This document shows positions 27,585 to 34,224 of a stretch of 35,632 bases of DNA, piece after piece (positions within the stretch are counted from its first letter, which is position 1; the number at the start of each line of letters is the position of its first letter). A model generated the notes under the pieces. That model ran no database searches, had not been told where the DNA came from, and saw only the letters and a list, made by a program, of their open reading frames with translations. Location of the stretch: contig JAJDWR010000052.1 of the NCBI GenBank assembly GCA_022825505.1, forward strand, positions 1-35,632, in the 5' to 3' direction. Origin of the DNA: Gammaproteobacteria bacterium (GTDB lineage Bacteria; Pseudomonadota; Gammaproteobacteria; Steroidobacterales; Rariloculaceae). The position numbers and the translations under genes were made by a program.

Positions 27585-27613
27585 ATCCTAACTATGCCCA
27601 TCAGGTTTGTCGA
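27585..27613 (-). promoter_or_regulatory. candidate sigma70-type promoter for the TonB-dependent receptor
   Basis: On the minus strand TCGACA (27613-27608) and TAGGAT (27590-27585) are spaced by 17 bases, five of six and four of six matches to the consensus. The predicted leader is about 107 bases. An inverted repeat begins a few bases upstream of the -35. Confidence 0.38.
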
Positions 27614-27618
27614 TACTT

Positions 27619-27632
27619 ATGAGTTGACTCAT
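27619..27632. repeat. inverted repeat ATGAGT-TG-ACTCAT
   Basis: The 6-bp arms are perfectly complementary around a 2-base centre. The dyad lies just upstream of the candidate receptor promoter, a position suited to an operator. The regulator is not known. Confidence 0.5.
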
Positions 27633-27638
27633 TTTTGC

Positions 27639-27650
27639 GACCAATTGGTC
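27639..27650. repeat. 12-bp perfect palindrome GACCAATTGGTC
   Basis: This sequence is its own reverse complement over 12 bases. It lies seven bases after the ATGAGT dyad in the divergent region. Size and symmetry fit a dimeric regulator site, but no matching regulator gene is present in the window. Confidence 0.5.
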
Positions 27651-27668
27651 CGGTCCTTGCCTGCACGC

Positions 27669-27687
27669 TGCATGCGAAGAGCATGCA
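27669..27687. repeat. 7-bp inverted repeat TGCATGC-GAAGA-GCATGCA
   Basis: The two arms are perfect reverse complements around a 5-base loop. The dyad lies about 137 bases before the gene at 27824. It could be an operator or a hairpin in its leader RNA. Confidence 0.45.
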
Positions 27688-27823
27688 AGAAGGGACATCG
27701 GTTCGATTAAGTGCCGCCATCGTCCCTGGAGGGTTACCGACTGGCGACTTGGTCGTTGTCGCACAAGTGCTGCTGGCGTACCCTGATAGTGGTCTGAGCG
27801 AAACAGGGGTCGAGGGTTTCTTG

Positions 27824-28525
27824 ATGGACATGCCCGGATGGTGGTCCACGAAGGCGCCTCTACGCGTTCCGAAGCGCCTGTGCTATTGGATCGTATCGAT
27901 CGCCTTGTCAGGTATGTGGAGCGGCGCTATGCCGCAGAACGTGGCAATTGATCCGCCCGACATGAGCGGCGTGTGGCTGGCGGCGTCACCTCGCAGCGCC
28001 GGCGGCGAAAACCGCCCGGCGCTCACTCCGCAAGCCCAGGCGGACCTTGACGCGTTCAACCCCCTCGATGACCCGGTGATTCGATGCGTTCCACCGGGGT
28101 TTCCACGTTCCGGCCTGATCATCTATCCGTTCGAAATCGTACAGAGCGACGAAATGTTGGTATTCCTGTACGAGTCCTTTGGAATGGTTCGGCGCGTCTA
28201 CATGGACGGTCGCGAACTTCCCGACTACCTGCCGCCGGCCATATCGGGCTATTCCACGGGGCGCTGGGTCGAGGATGAGCTGATTGTGGAAACCACCCGC
28301 GTCGCCCCCGGCTTGCTGAGCGGCGGCGGCATCCGTCAATACGGTGATGTGTCCGTCATGGAGCGTTATCGGCAGGTGAACGACGGCCGGGGACTTGAGG
28401 CGGTCGTGACGATCACGGCTCCTGACACATTCGAAGAGTCATGGACCCGCAGCTTTACCTGGGAACTGGATCCGGACGGCATGATATTCGAGTCGATTTG
28501 CGATCCGGACGACAGGCGGTTCTGA
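27824..28525 (+). CDS. exported protein of unknown function, GxSxGxW family, short form (member B1)
   Basis: The 233-residue product has an N-terminal hydrophobic export segment (CYWIVSIALSGMWSGAM, about residues 20-36). DMSGVWL follows, then Cys88 in RCVPPGFPRSG, an IYPFEIVQ strand and GMVRRVYMDGRELP (120-133). The core motif GYSTGRWVEDEL (142-153) and VMERYRQVNDG come after. It is similar in layout to residues 170-348 of the fusion protein at 28936. The ATG at 27824 is taken because GAGGG lies 7 bases upstream and the hydrophobic segment follows; the frame is open to 27635 but without family sequence. The stop overlaps the next start by one base (TGATG). No catalytic motif is recognised. 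Confidence 0.82.
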   Translation: MDMPGWWSTKAPLRVPKRLCYWIVSIALSGMWSGAMPQNVAIDPPDMSGVWLAASPRSAGGENRPALTPQAQADLDAFNPLDDPVIRCVPPGFPRSGLIIYPFEIVQSDEMLVFLYESFGMVRRVYMDGRELPDYLPPAISGYSTGRWVEDELIVETTRVAPGLLSGGGIRQYGDVSVMERYRQVNDGRGLEAVVTITAPDTFEESWTRSFTWELDPDGMIFESICDPDDRRF

Positions 28526-28896
28526 TGACCGGTAAGCGAAAGAGCCTCTTGCTGATTGTGCTGCTGGTTTCGAGCGTTTCGCACGCTCACCATTCCCTGC
28601 CGGCACTGTTTGATACGTCCAGGACGGTCGAGGTCAGCGGCCGGGTGACCGCGTTCGAGTTCCTCGCGCCCCACTCCTATATTCATCTGAGCGTGGTTGA
28701 CGAAGCGGGTATCGAAACAGTCTGGGAAATCGAGTCGTACCCGCCGGGCATGCTGGTTCGCAAGGGTCTGACGCCACAAACGCTGGAACCGGGTCAGGAG
28801 ATTGCCGTCACGGGTATCCCCTCGCGCGACGGACGCCCACTGATGCGCCTCTTGACCGTCACCATGCCGGACGGGGAACAACGGCAAATTCAGTAA
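28525..28896 (+). CDS. exported DUF6152-type protein (copy 4)
   Basis: The 123-residue product has a signal peptide (MTGKRKSLLLIVLLVSSVSHA). HHSLPALFDTSRTVEVSGRV follows, then APHSYIHLSVVDE, WEIESYPPGMLVRKGL and LEPGQEIAVTGIPSRDGRP, the DUF6152 pattern with APH in place of NPH. Its ATG overlaps the stop of member B1 in TGATG, so the two proteins are almost certainly made together. In the adjacent convergent gene the same two domain types are fused, which supports a direct partnership. The function is unknown. Confidence 0.85.
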   Translation: MTGKRKSLLLIVLLVSSVSHAHHSLPALFDTSRTVEVSGRVTAFEFLAPHSYIHLSVVDEAGIETVWEIESYPPGMLVRKGLTPQTLEPGQEIAVTGIPSRDGRPLMRLLTVTMPDGEQRQIQ

Positions 28897-28919
28897 ATCA
28901 GCGCTGCGGCAGGTTGGGG

Positions 28920-28936
28920 GCCGTCAGGTTGACGGC
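28920..28936. terminator. hairpin between convergent genes
   Basis: GCCGTCA and TGACGGC form a perfect 7-bp stem with a 3-base loop, filling the gap between the stop codons of two convergent genes. The symmetry would serve both directions. No T-run follows on either strand, so it would be an imperfect intrinsic terminator. Confidence 0.4.
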
Positions 28937-29982
28937 TACCGTTCAAGCGTGCAGTCGTATCGGCCGACCTCCTCGCCGCGCCGCCATTCCCACGCGCCCT
29001 CCCAGACATAGGGCTCCAGCAAGGTGGAGGGATCCGTGACGGTCATGAGGTATTCGAGCCGCTCGCCGTCGTCCACGGCCCGGATCTCTTCCTCGACCAC
29101 GACGTCCTGGCTCTGAGGGGCACCCACGCGGTCGAAGTAGGGCCAGTCGATGCGTGTTGTGGTCACCATCAGGGTGTCACCCTCCCAGTTTCCAACCGAG
29201 TAGCCCAGGGGCGAGGCCGCAACGCTGGCGGGATCGGCGGTGGAACCTAGGTGGATCCTGCGAACCATGTCGAATTCTTCGAAGCGCAGTTCGATCGCAT
29301 CGCCCGCCTGGACGAATTCCATGGGATACGGATTGCCCATGAGGGCCGGCATTCCCGGCGGAATGCATTCCATGATCGGATTGTCGTAGATGTCGTCCCA
29401 GGCGGCGCTGGCGGCTGCCGCTTCCGGCGTCAGGCTGTAACCGCCCTGTTCGGCACCGAAGTACCAGGTGCCGACGGCACGGCTCCAGACTCGAAAGATC
29501 CCCTCGCCCCGGGCGGCCGCGGCCTTCTCCGGGTCCGCGCTCCAGGGATCGCCGCCGAGCGTGTTTTCGGACCATCGGGCTACACGCCCGCCGCCCATCA
29601 ACAGCTCGAGACCGTCGGGCAGGAGCACGTTGTGGACCTGCAGGTAAGCATCGCGGCGCGTGGACGGCGAGCCGGCAACGCGCACACGTTGACCGACGGC
29701 CACCAGGTCACCGGTAAGGCCGCGCCTGCGTTGAGCGCTGACCGCATTGCTCTCCAGTTCCCAGATGGCCTCGGCGCCATTCTCGTCCGTCGTCGACAAC
29801 CACAGCAGAACGTGAGGATTTGTCCAGGAAACGTCGACGAGTTCACCTTCAAGTTCCAGCGTCACCGCGCGATCGAACTCGGCCATGGAGTGGTGGGAAA
29901 ACACCGTGACCGGAAGCGCCAGGAGCGCCAGCAAGGTGGCGCTGGCGGCGGTGCCGGCACCATCGCCCTTGTTGAATCTCAT
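28936..29982 (-). CDS. fusion protein: DUF6152 domain plus GxSxGxW-family domain (member B2)
   Basis: The 348-residue protein has a signal peptide (to about residue 29). Residues 30-128 are DUF6152-like: HHSMAEFDRAVTLELEGELV, NPHVLLWLS (55-63), WELESNAVSAQRRRGL and VGQRVRVAGSPSTRRDAYL. After a linker of about 40 residues, residues 170-348 match the short-form unknown family: GTWYFG, Cys206 in ECIPPGMPALMG, YPMEFVQ, DMVRRIHLG and GYSVGNWEGDTLMVTTTRI (260-278). WEGAWEW comes near the end. The chain therefore joins the two protein types that are separate in the overlapping pair at 27824-28896. The ATG at 29982 has GGGAGAA upstream. It follows the PHP lipoprotein gene by 104 bases. The function is unknown. 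Confidence 0.87.
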   Translation of the reverse strand: MRFNKGDGAGTAASATLLALLALPVTVFSHHSMAEFDRAVTLELEGELVDVSWTNPHVLLWLSTTDENGAEAIWELESNAVSAQRRRGLTGDLVAVGQRVRVAGSPSTRRDAYLQVHNVLLPDGLELLMGGGRVARWSENTLGGDPWSADPEKAAAARGEGIFRVWSRAVGTWYFGAEQGGYSLTPEAAAASAAWDDIYDNPIMECIPPGMPALMGNPYPMEFVQAGDAIELRFEEFDMVRRIHLGSTADPASVAASPLGYSVGNWEGDTLMVTTTRIDWPYFDRVGAPQSQDVVVEEEIRAVDDGERLEYLMTVTDPSTLLEPYVWEGAWEWRRGEEVGRYDCTLER

Positions 29983-30086
29983 CGTATTTTCTCCCGGATT
30001 CCGAACTTCAACTCACGCCCTCCGTGAAGATGTCCGCAGTGCGTGCCCAGATTTTTACGGAGCCATATCCAGCGCTTGCGCAGAAC

Positions 30087-31562
30087 TCAGTTCGCTTCGA
30101 CAAAGATCGGGTTCGAATAGAACCACAGATCGGTCCACGGATCCTCGCCGCGCGTGTCCTCCGCCGGTTCGAGTTCGGTGGTATTGGTGCCTCTGACCCG
30201 CAGATACAGACTGTCTCTGACATCGTCCAGACGCTCTGTAATGGCGATGAACTCGCCGTCGCGGGTCCAGTCACCCTCTTCATATCGACGGATAATCCGC
30301 GTGGTGGGGTTGGTGTCCCGACTCCTGTCGGACACCGGACCGGTGATGTCGCCGGCGATCAGGTCCACGCGACGCACGCTCGGGTTGTCGCCGTGGTAAT
30401 TCTTTCCTTGCGGGTCGCGCACGCGGATCATCACGACGATGCTATCGCCGGGGTCGAATCTGAGCGTTCCGCCGATGTCCGCCACGTTGCCGTCCGTGGT
30501 CGCCGCGTTCACGTAGAGTTCGGTTACCAGGCCGCCGGTAGAGACGAAAATACGGCCCGACCGCAGCGCTTCGAGGATGTCGGCGCTGTTCTCCCGCGAA
30601 TAGACGTAGGCCTTGGAATATTCGCCCGGCCAGAAGTCCACGCCGCCGTCGCTCCAGTGCCGGTGGGAGTCCGAATTGGCGGTGATCCACCACCGGCGGC
30701 CCTCGCCCAGCATGGAATCCCAGAGGCCGCCCAGAATCGAGGTCATGGGATCGAAACCGCCGCGCGTGCGAATGCCGCTGTACTGCCCGCGCGTGCCGCC
30801 TTCGCGCAGGGAACCGTCGCGGAGGATGGAGATCGCCTGGTGGCCCGGGGACCCCACCATGCCCACCGCCACCTCCGGCGCCGTGTCGTTCCAGTTGCGG
30901 AACTCATCTGGCGTATAGCGGCCGTAGGGTGCGCCGCCCATTGCGGTTCTGGATGGATGATTGGCCAGCACGACCGGCTTCACTGGAAGCGAATCCAGCA
31001 TCTGCAGGGCTTCCAGCATCCGGGCCTCGGTATCGCTGCCGGGATCCGACGGGCCGGCACTGCGCCGGTCGAACCGGGACTCGAATTCGTAGAGACGCTG
31101 GGCTTCGTCGTGGGTATGGGGGAAGATGACGCTGGCGTGGTCGCCGGCCGGGACATTCAACTCCAGGCCGTAGTAGTGGATCACCTCCGGCACCACTTCC
31201 CGGGCGACCTGAAGATTCGGATAGGCTTCGTCCAGGTACAGCTTGGCGTGCATGCGTCCGCCGTGGTCGGTGGTAACCATCCAGGTCAACCCGTAGTGCT
31301 TCGCCATCAGCGCGTTCAGGGCGATGGGATAGACACCGTGAGCGCCGATCAGGGGTTCCGGCGGGTCGGACTCCCGATCCCACAGGACGCTGTAGCGGGA
31401 GTGCACGTGATTGTCTCCGGCGAGCCAGCGCATGTCGGATTGTTCGATGGCCGGCGCCGGGTCGCTGCAACCGGAGATCGCCAGGCACGCGGCCACTGCG
31501 ATCACGGCTACGCCGGCGTTCAAACCCCGTACCCCCCCGGGCCACCGGCGCTTTTCCTGCAT
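30087..31562 (-). CDS. PHP-domain lipoprotein, metal-dependent phosphoesterase-like
   Basis: The 491-residue product has a lipoprotein signal (..LAISGC, Cys32), so it is probably anchored to a membrane facing the periplasm. The PHP fold is indicated by H52 and H54 in DNHVHSRYS, D99 and H100 in TTDHGG, E134 in GLELNVPAG, H202 in NHPSR, and D298 and H300 in NSDSHRH. These ligands typically hold two or three metals in phosphoesterases, but exported PHP proteins are poorly studied, so the substrate is unknown. The C-terminal 150 residues form a beta-rich domain (VMIRVRDPQG, VRRVDLIAGDITG). The ATG at 31562 has AGGGAGAA upstream. It precedes the DUF6152 fusion gene on the same strand. Confidence 0.88.
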   Translation of the reverse strand: MQEKRRWPGGVRGLNAGVAVIAVAACLAISGCSDPAPAIEQSDMRWLAGDNHVHSRYSVLWDRESDPPEPLIGAHGVYPIALNALMAKHYGLTWMVTTDHGGRMHAKLYLDEAYPNLQVAREVVPEVIHYYGLELNVPAGDHASVIFPHTHDEAQRLYEFESRFDRRSAGPSDPGSDTEARMLEALQMLDSLPVKPVVLANHPSRTAMGGAPYGRYTPDEFRNWNDTAPEVAVGMVGSPGHQAISILRDGSLREGGTRGQYSGIRTRGGFDPMTSILGGLWDSMLGEGRRWWITANSDSHRHWSDGGVDFWPGEYSKAYVYSRENSADILEALRSGRIFVSTGGLVTELYVNAATTDGNVADIGGTLRFDPGDSIVVMIRVRDPQGKNYHGDNPSVRRVDLIAGDITGPVSDRSRDTNPTTRIIRRYEEGDWTRDGEFIAITERLDDVRDSLYLRVRGTNTTELEPAEDTRGEDPWTDLWFYSNPIFVEAN

Positions 31563-31775
31563 GAGTGTTCTCCCTGCGTCGCAAGCGTTTTCATTATGCG
31601 TCGTCGCGCCGATGGTTCCTAGTGGCGGAACCGCCCGTTACGCAATTGTCATGTAGATTCCGCATTATGGGCGTGCCTACGTATTGTATGATCCGGAAGG
31701 TCATTGCAGACTGGTTCCGACTGGTCTTGCGCAGAACGAACGAACAATCGGGTGCACATAGAGGAGGGACGACCC

Positions 31776-32657
31776 ATGGCACAGGACATCGACCAACGAA
31801 TCTTTGACCTCTACGACGAATACTGTCACGGCTATATCGATCGCCGTGAATTCCTGAGCAAGGCGGCGGCAATCACCATCGGCGGCGTTTCCGCGCTGTG
31901 GATGGCCCAGGCGCTGATGCCGCGCTACGCCGAGGCGCAGACCATTTCCTTCACCGACGAGCGCATCAGGGGGCTCTACGTGGAGTACCCGTCGCCGGGC
32001 GGCACGTCGGGCACGATGCGCGGCTACCTGGTCCAGCCCACCGGCGAGGGACCCTTCCCCTCGGTGGTCATCTTTCATGAGAACCGCGGCCTCAACCCCT
32101 ATGTCGAGGATGTCGCCAGGCGGGCGGCGGTGGCGGGCTTCCTGGCGCTGGCGCCGGACGGGCTGTCGCCGGTCGGCGGCTATCCCGGCAATGACGACGA
32201 TGGCCGCACGATGCAGCGGAACCTCGATCCGGACGAGCTGAGCCAGGACATGGTCAACAGCGCCCGCTACGTGCAGGGCCATGAACTGTCCACGGGGCGC
32301 CTGGGCGCCACGGGATTCTGCTGGGGCGGCGGCATGACCAACCGTCTGGCGGTGGCGCTGGGCGAGGATCTCAGCGCCGGCGTGCCTTTCTACGGCGCCG
32401 CGCCCGCGACCGAGGACGTGGCAAGCATCCGCGCGGCCATGATGATCCAGTACGCAGAGACCGACGAGCGCATCAACGCCATGTGGCCTGACTTCGAGGC
32501 GGCTATGCAGGCGAACGGCGTGGACTACCGGATGCACATGTACGAGGGCACCAATCACGGTTTCCACAACAACTCGACGCCGCGCTACAACGAAGAAGCC
32601 GCCGATCTGGCATGGAGCCGGACGATCGATTTCTGGACGGAGCACCTGACGGGATAG
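31776..32657 (+). CDS. exported dienelactone hydrolase family protein
   Basis: Dienelactone hydrolases open lactone rings in aromatic catabolism, using a Cys-His-Asp triad in an alpha/beta hydrolase fold. The 293-residue product has C182 in GATGFCWGGG, D230 in YAETDERI, H261 in GTNHGFHN, and the family Glu (E102) in HENRGLN. A twin-arginine motif (DRREFL, 22-27) precedes a hydrophobic stretch ending YAEAQ, so Tat export of the folded enzyme is likely; typical family members are cytoplasmic. The ATG at 31776 has a strong GAGGAGGG at 31761-31768, while an in-frame start at 31704 lacks support. It begins the operon with the sugar-dehydrogenase-like and FAH genes. The substrate is unknown. Confidence 0.9.
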   Translation: MAQDIDQRIFDLYDEYCHGYIDRREFLSKAAAITIGGVSALWMAQALMPRYAEAQTISFTDERIRGLYVEYPSPGGTSGTMRGYLVQPTGEGPFPSVVIFHENRGLNPYVEDVARRAAVAGFLALAPDGLSPVGGYPGNDDDGRTMQRNLDPDELSQDMVNSARYVQGHELSTGRLGATGFCWGGGMTNRLAVALGEDLSAGVPFYGAAPATEDVASIRAAMMIQYAETDERINAMWPDFEAAMQANGVDYRMHMYEGTNHGFHNNSTPRYNEEAADLAWSRTIDFWTEHLTG

Positions 32658-32667
32658 CCGTTCCGCA

Positions 32668-34212
32668 ATGGTCGTGAGATTTCCGGGCACGGCTCCGTAC
32701 GGCGATGGGATGGCGCGCCGCCTGGCGGTTGCCGGCGCCCCGGCGATCCTTGCGGCATCGATCTGTTCCGCGCAGATCGACGACCCCATCCCGGAGCCCA
32801 TCGAAAACCGGGGGTTGCGGGTCGAGTTAACGGACGTCGCGAGGTTGCCCGACTCCCGGACGAAGCATCCGCCCGAGCGGGATGTGGACCCGAACGCCTG
32901 GGCGCGCGTCAGCTTCGTGCGCGACCTGCCGGATGGCAGGCGTTTCGCCAACGACTCCCGCGGCGGGTTCTACCTGATCGGCGCCGATGGCGAGCCGTCC
33001 CTCTACACGGATGTGTCCGTGGCGTTTCCTCACGGCGTTTACGCGGGACTGGAAAGCGGCTTTATCGGCTTCGGGTTTCATCCGGAGTTTGCCGGCAACG
33101 GGCTCTTCTACACCGTCCATGGCGAGTACGGGGTCGGCAACGATGCCGGTCCGGATTTCATTCCGCCGGGATTCGGGCCCGATGACGTGACCTACCACAA
33201 CGTCATCACCGAGTGGCGCGCCGACGATCCGTCGGCCGGTGTGTTCGACGGTTCCCGGCGGGAACTGCTCAGGGTCGCCCACGTGGTCGACCGGTTCTTT
33301 CACCCGTTCGGGTACGTGGGATTCAACCCGACCGCCGATCCGGGAGATGAAGACTACGGCCTTCTGTACACCAGCGGCAGCGACCTGGGCTTCAGTAACG
33401 GCGGGGGACCGAATGCCATCAACCCCGGGCAGTTGCAGCGCCTCGACTCGATCGTCGGCGCCATCCTTCGCATCGACCCTCGCAGTCCTTCCGAGTCGGG
33501 GGGTGCGCGGGGTCTCGGAGACTACACGATTCCGCCCTCCAATCCGTGGGCTTCGGACGGCGATCCGGACACGCTGGGCGAGATCTATGCGCACGGGTTT
33601 CGCAATGCCCACCGTCTGTCCTGGGATCTCAGCGACGGTACGATGTTGGCTGCCGAAATCGGCAACATGCAGATCGAAGAGATCAACATCGTTCATCCGG
33701 GCGGCAATTACGGCTGGTTCGAGCGCGAAGGCATATTCGACAATGGCGTGGACCGGCCCGATGGCGGGATGGAGGTCGTCTACGCGTTGCCGGAAGACGT
33801 GCTTGGCGGGCAGACAGCGGACCCGTTCCTGTATCCCGTTGCGATGTACGATCACGACGAAGGCATCGCGATTACCAACGGCTTCGTCTACCGCGGCGCC
33901 GTTCCCGAACTGCAGGGCAAGTTCGTGTTCGGAGACATACAGCGTGGGCGCGTGTTTGCCGCCGACGTCGCGGAAATGAAGGCGGCCGACGACGGCATTC
34001 CCGAGACCGTGGCGGCCATCGAGGAAATTCAACTCTACGTTCGGAATGCGGACGGCAGCACCCGCGACGTCACGCTGTGGGAGCTGGTCGAGGAGACCAT
34101 GGACAGAACGGTCACTCGCGCGGACCTGCAAATCAGCGAGGGTCGCGACGGGGAGATTTTCGTTACCTCACGTCAGGATGGTTTCATCCGCATGCTGGGC
34201 GGTATCAATTAA
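32668..34212 (+). CDS. exported PQQ-dependent sugar dehydrogenase-like beta-propeller protein
   Basis: The 514-residue product has an export signal (MARRLAVAGAPAILAASICSAQ) and the features of the soluble glucose/sorbosone dehydrogenase superfamily. These are GFIGFGFHPEFAGNGLFYTV (131-150), GEIYAHGFRNAHRLSWD (about 305-321) and a later IEEINIVHPGGNYGW. Family members oxidise sugars or other hydroxyl groups with PQQ in the periplasm and pass electrons to the respiratory chain. Whether this one binds PQQ is not certain from sequence. The frame starts at ATG 32668, 10 bases after the previous stop; ATG 32710 directly before the signal peptide is an equally good choice. The FAH gene follows 12 bases after its stop, in one operon. 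Confidence 0.88.
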   Translation: MVVRFPGTAPYGDGMARRLAVAGAPAILAASICSAQIDDPIPEPIENRGLRVELTDVARLPDSRTKHPPERDVDPNAWARVSFVRDLPDGRRFANDSRGGFYLIGADGEPSLYTDVSVAFPHGVYAGLESGFIGFGFHPEFAGNGLFYTVHGEYGVGNDAGPDFIPPGFGPDDVTYHNVITEWRADDPSAGVFDGSRRELLRVAHVVDRFFHPFGYVGFNPTADPGDEDYGLLYTSGSDLGFSNGGGPNAINPGQLQRLDSIVGAILRIDPRSPSESGGARGLGDYTIPPSNPWASDGDPDTLGEIYAHGFRNAHRLSWDLSDGTMLAAEIGNMQIEEINIVHPGGNYGWFEREGIFDNGVDRPDGGMEVVYALPEDVLGGQTADPFLYPVAMYDHDEGIAITNGFVYRGAVPELQGKFVFGDIQRGRVFAADVAEMKAADDGIPETVAAIEEIQLYVRNADGSTRDVTLWELVEETMDRTVTRADLQISEGRDGEIFVTSRQDGFIRMLGGIN

Positions 34213-34224
34213 CGGAGAAAACCA

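Larger units (their letters stand above)
27471..27823. other. 353-base divergent intergenic region with several dyads
   Basis: No gene is evident between the receptor gene (minus) and the unknown-family gene at 27824 (plus). An open frame from 27635 continues into the latter but lacks a signal or conserved sequence before 27824. The region holds a candidate promoter for the receptor and three short inverted repeats close together (27619-27687). The remaining sequence shows nothing recognisable. Confidence 0.6.

Noticed and set aside
30024..31622. Plus-strand open frame of 532 codons opposite the PHP lipoprotein
   Set aside because: The minus strand has the full PHP metal set, lipobox and ribosome binding site. 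The antisense frame has none and is a mirror of codon bias.
31624..31635. GGCGG-AA-CCGCC inverted repeat in the PHP/DLH divergent gap as an operator
   Set aside because: A 5-bp G+C arm is expected often by chance in this composition, and no promoter with good hexamers lies beside it.
31701..32951. Minus-strand open frame of 416 codons opposite the dienelactone-hydrolase-like gene
   Set aside because: The plus-strand gene has a complete catalytic triad and a strong ribosome binding site; the antisense frame shows no domain.
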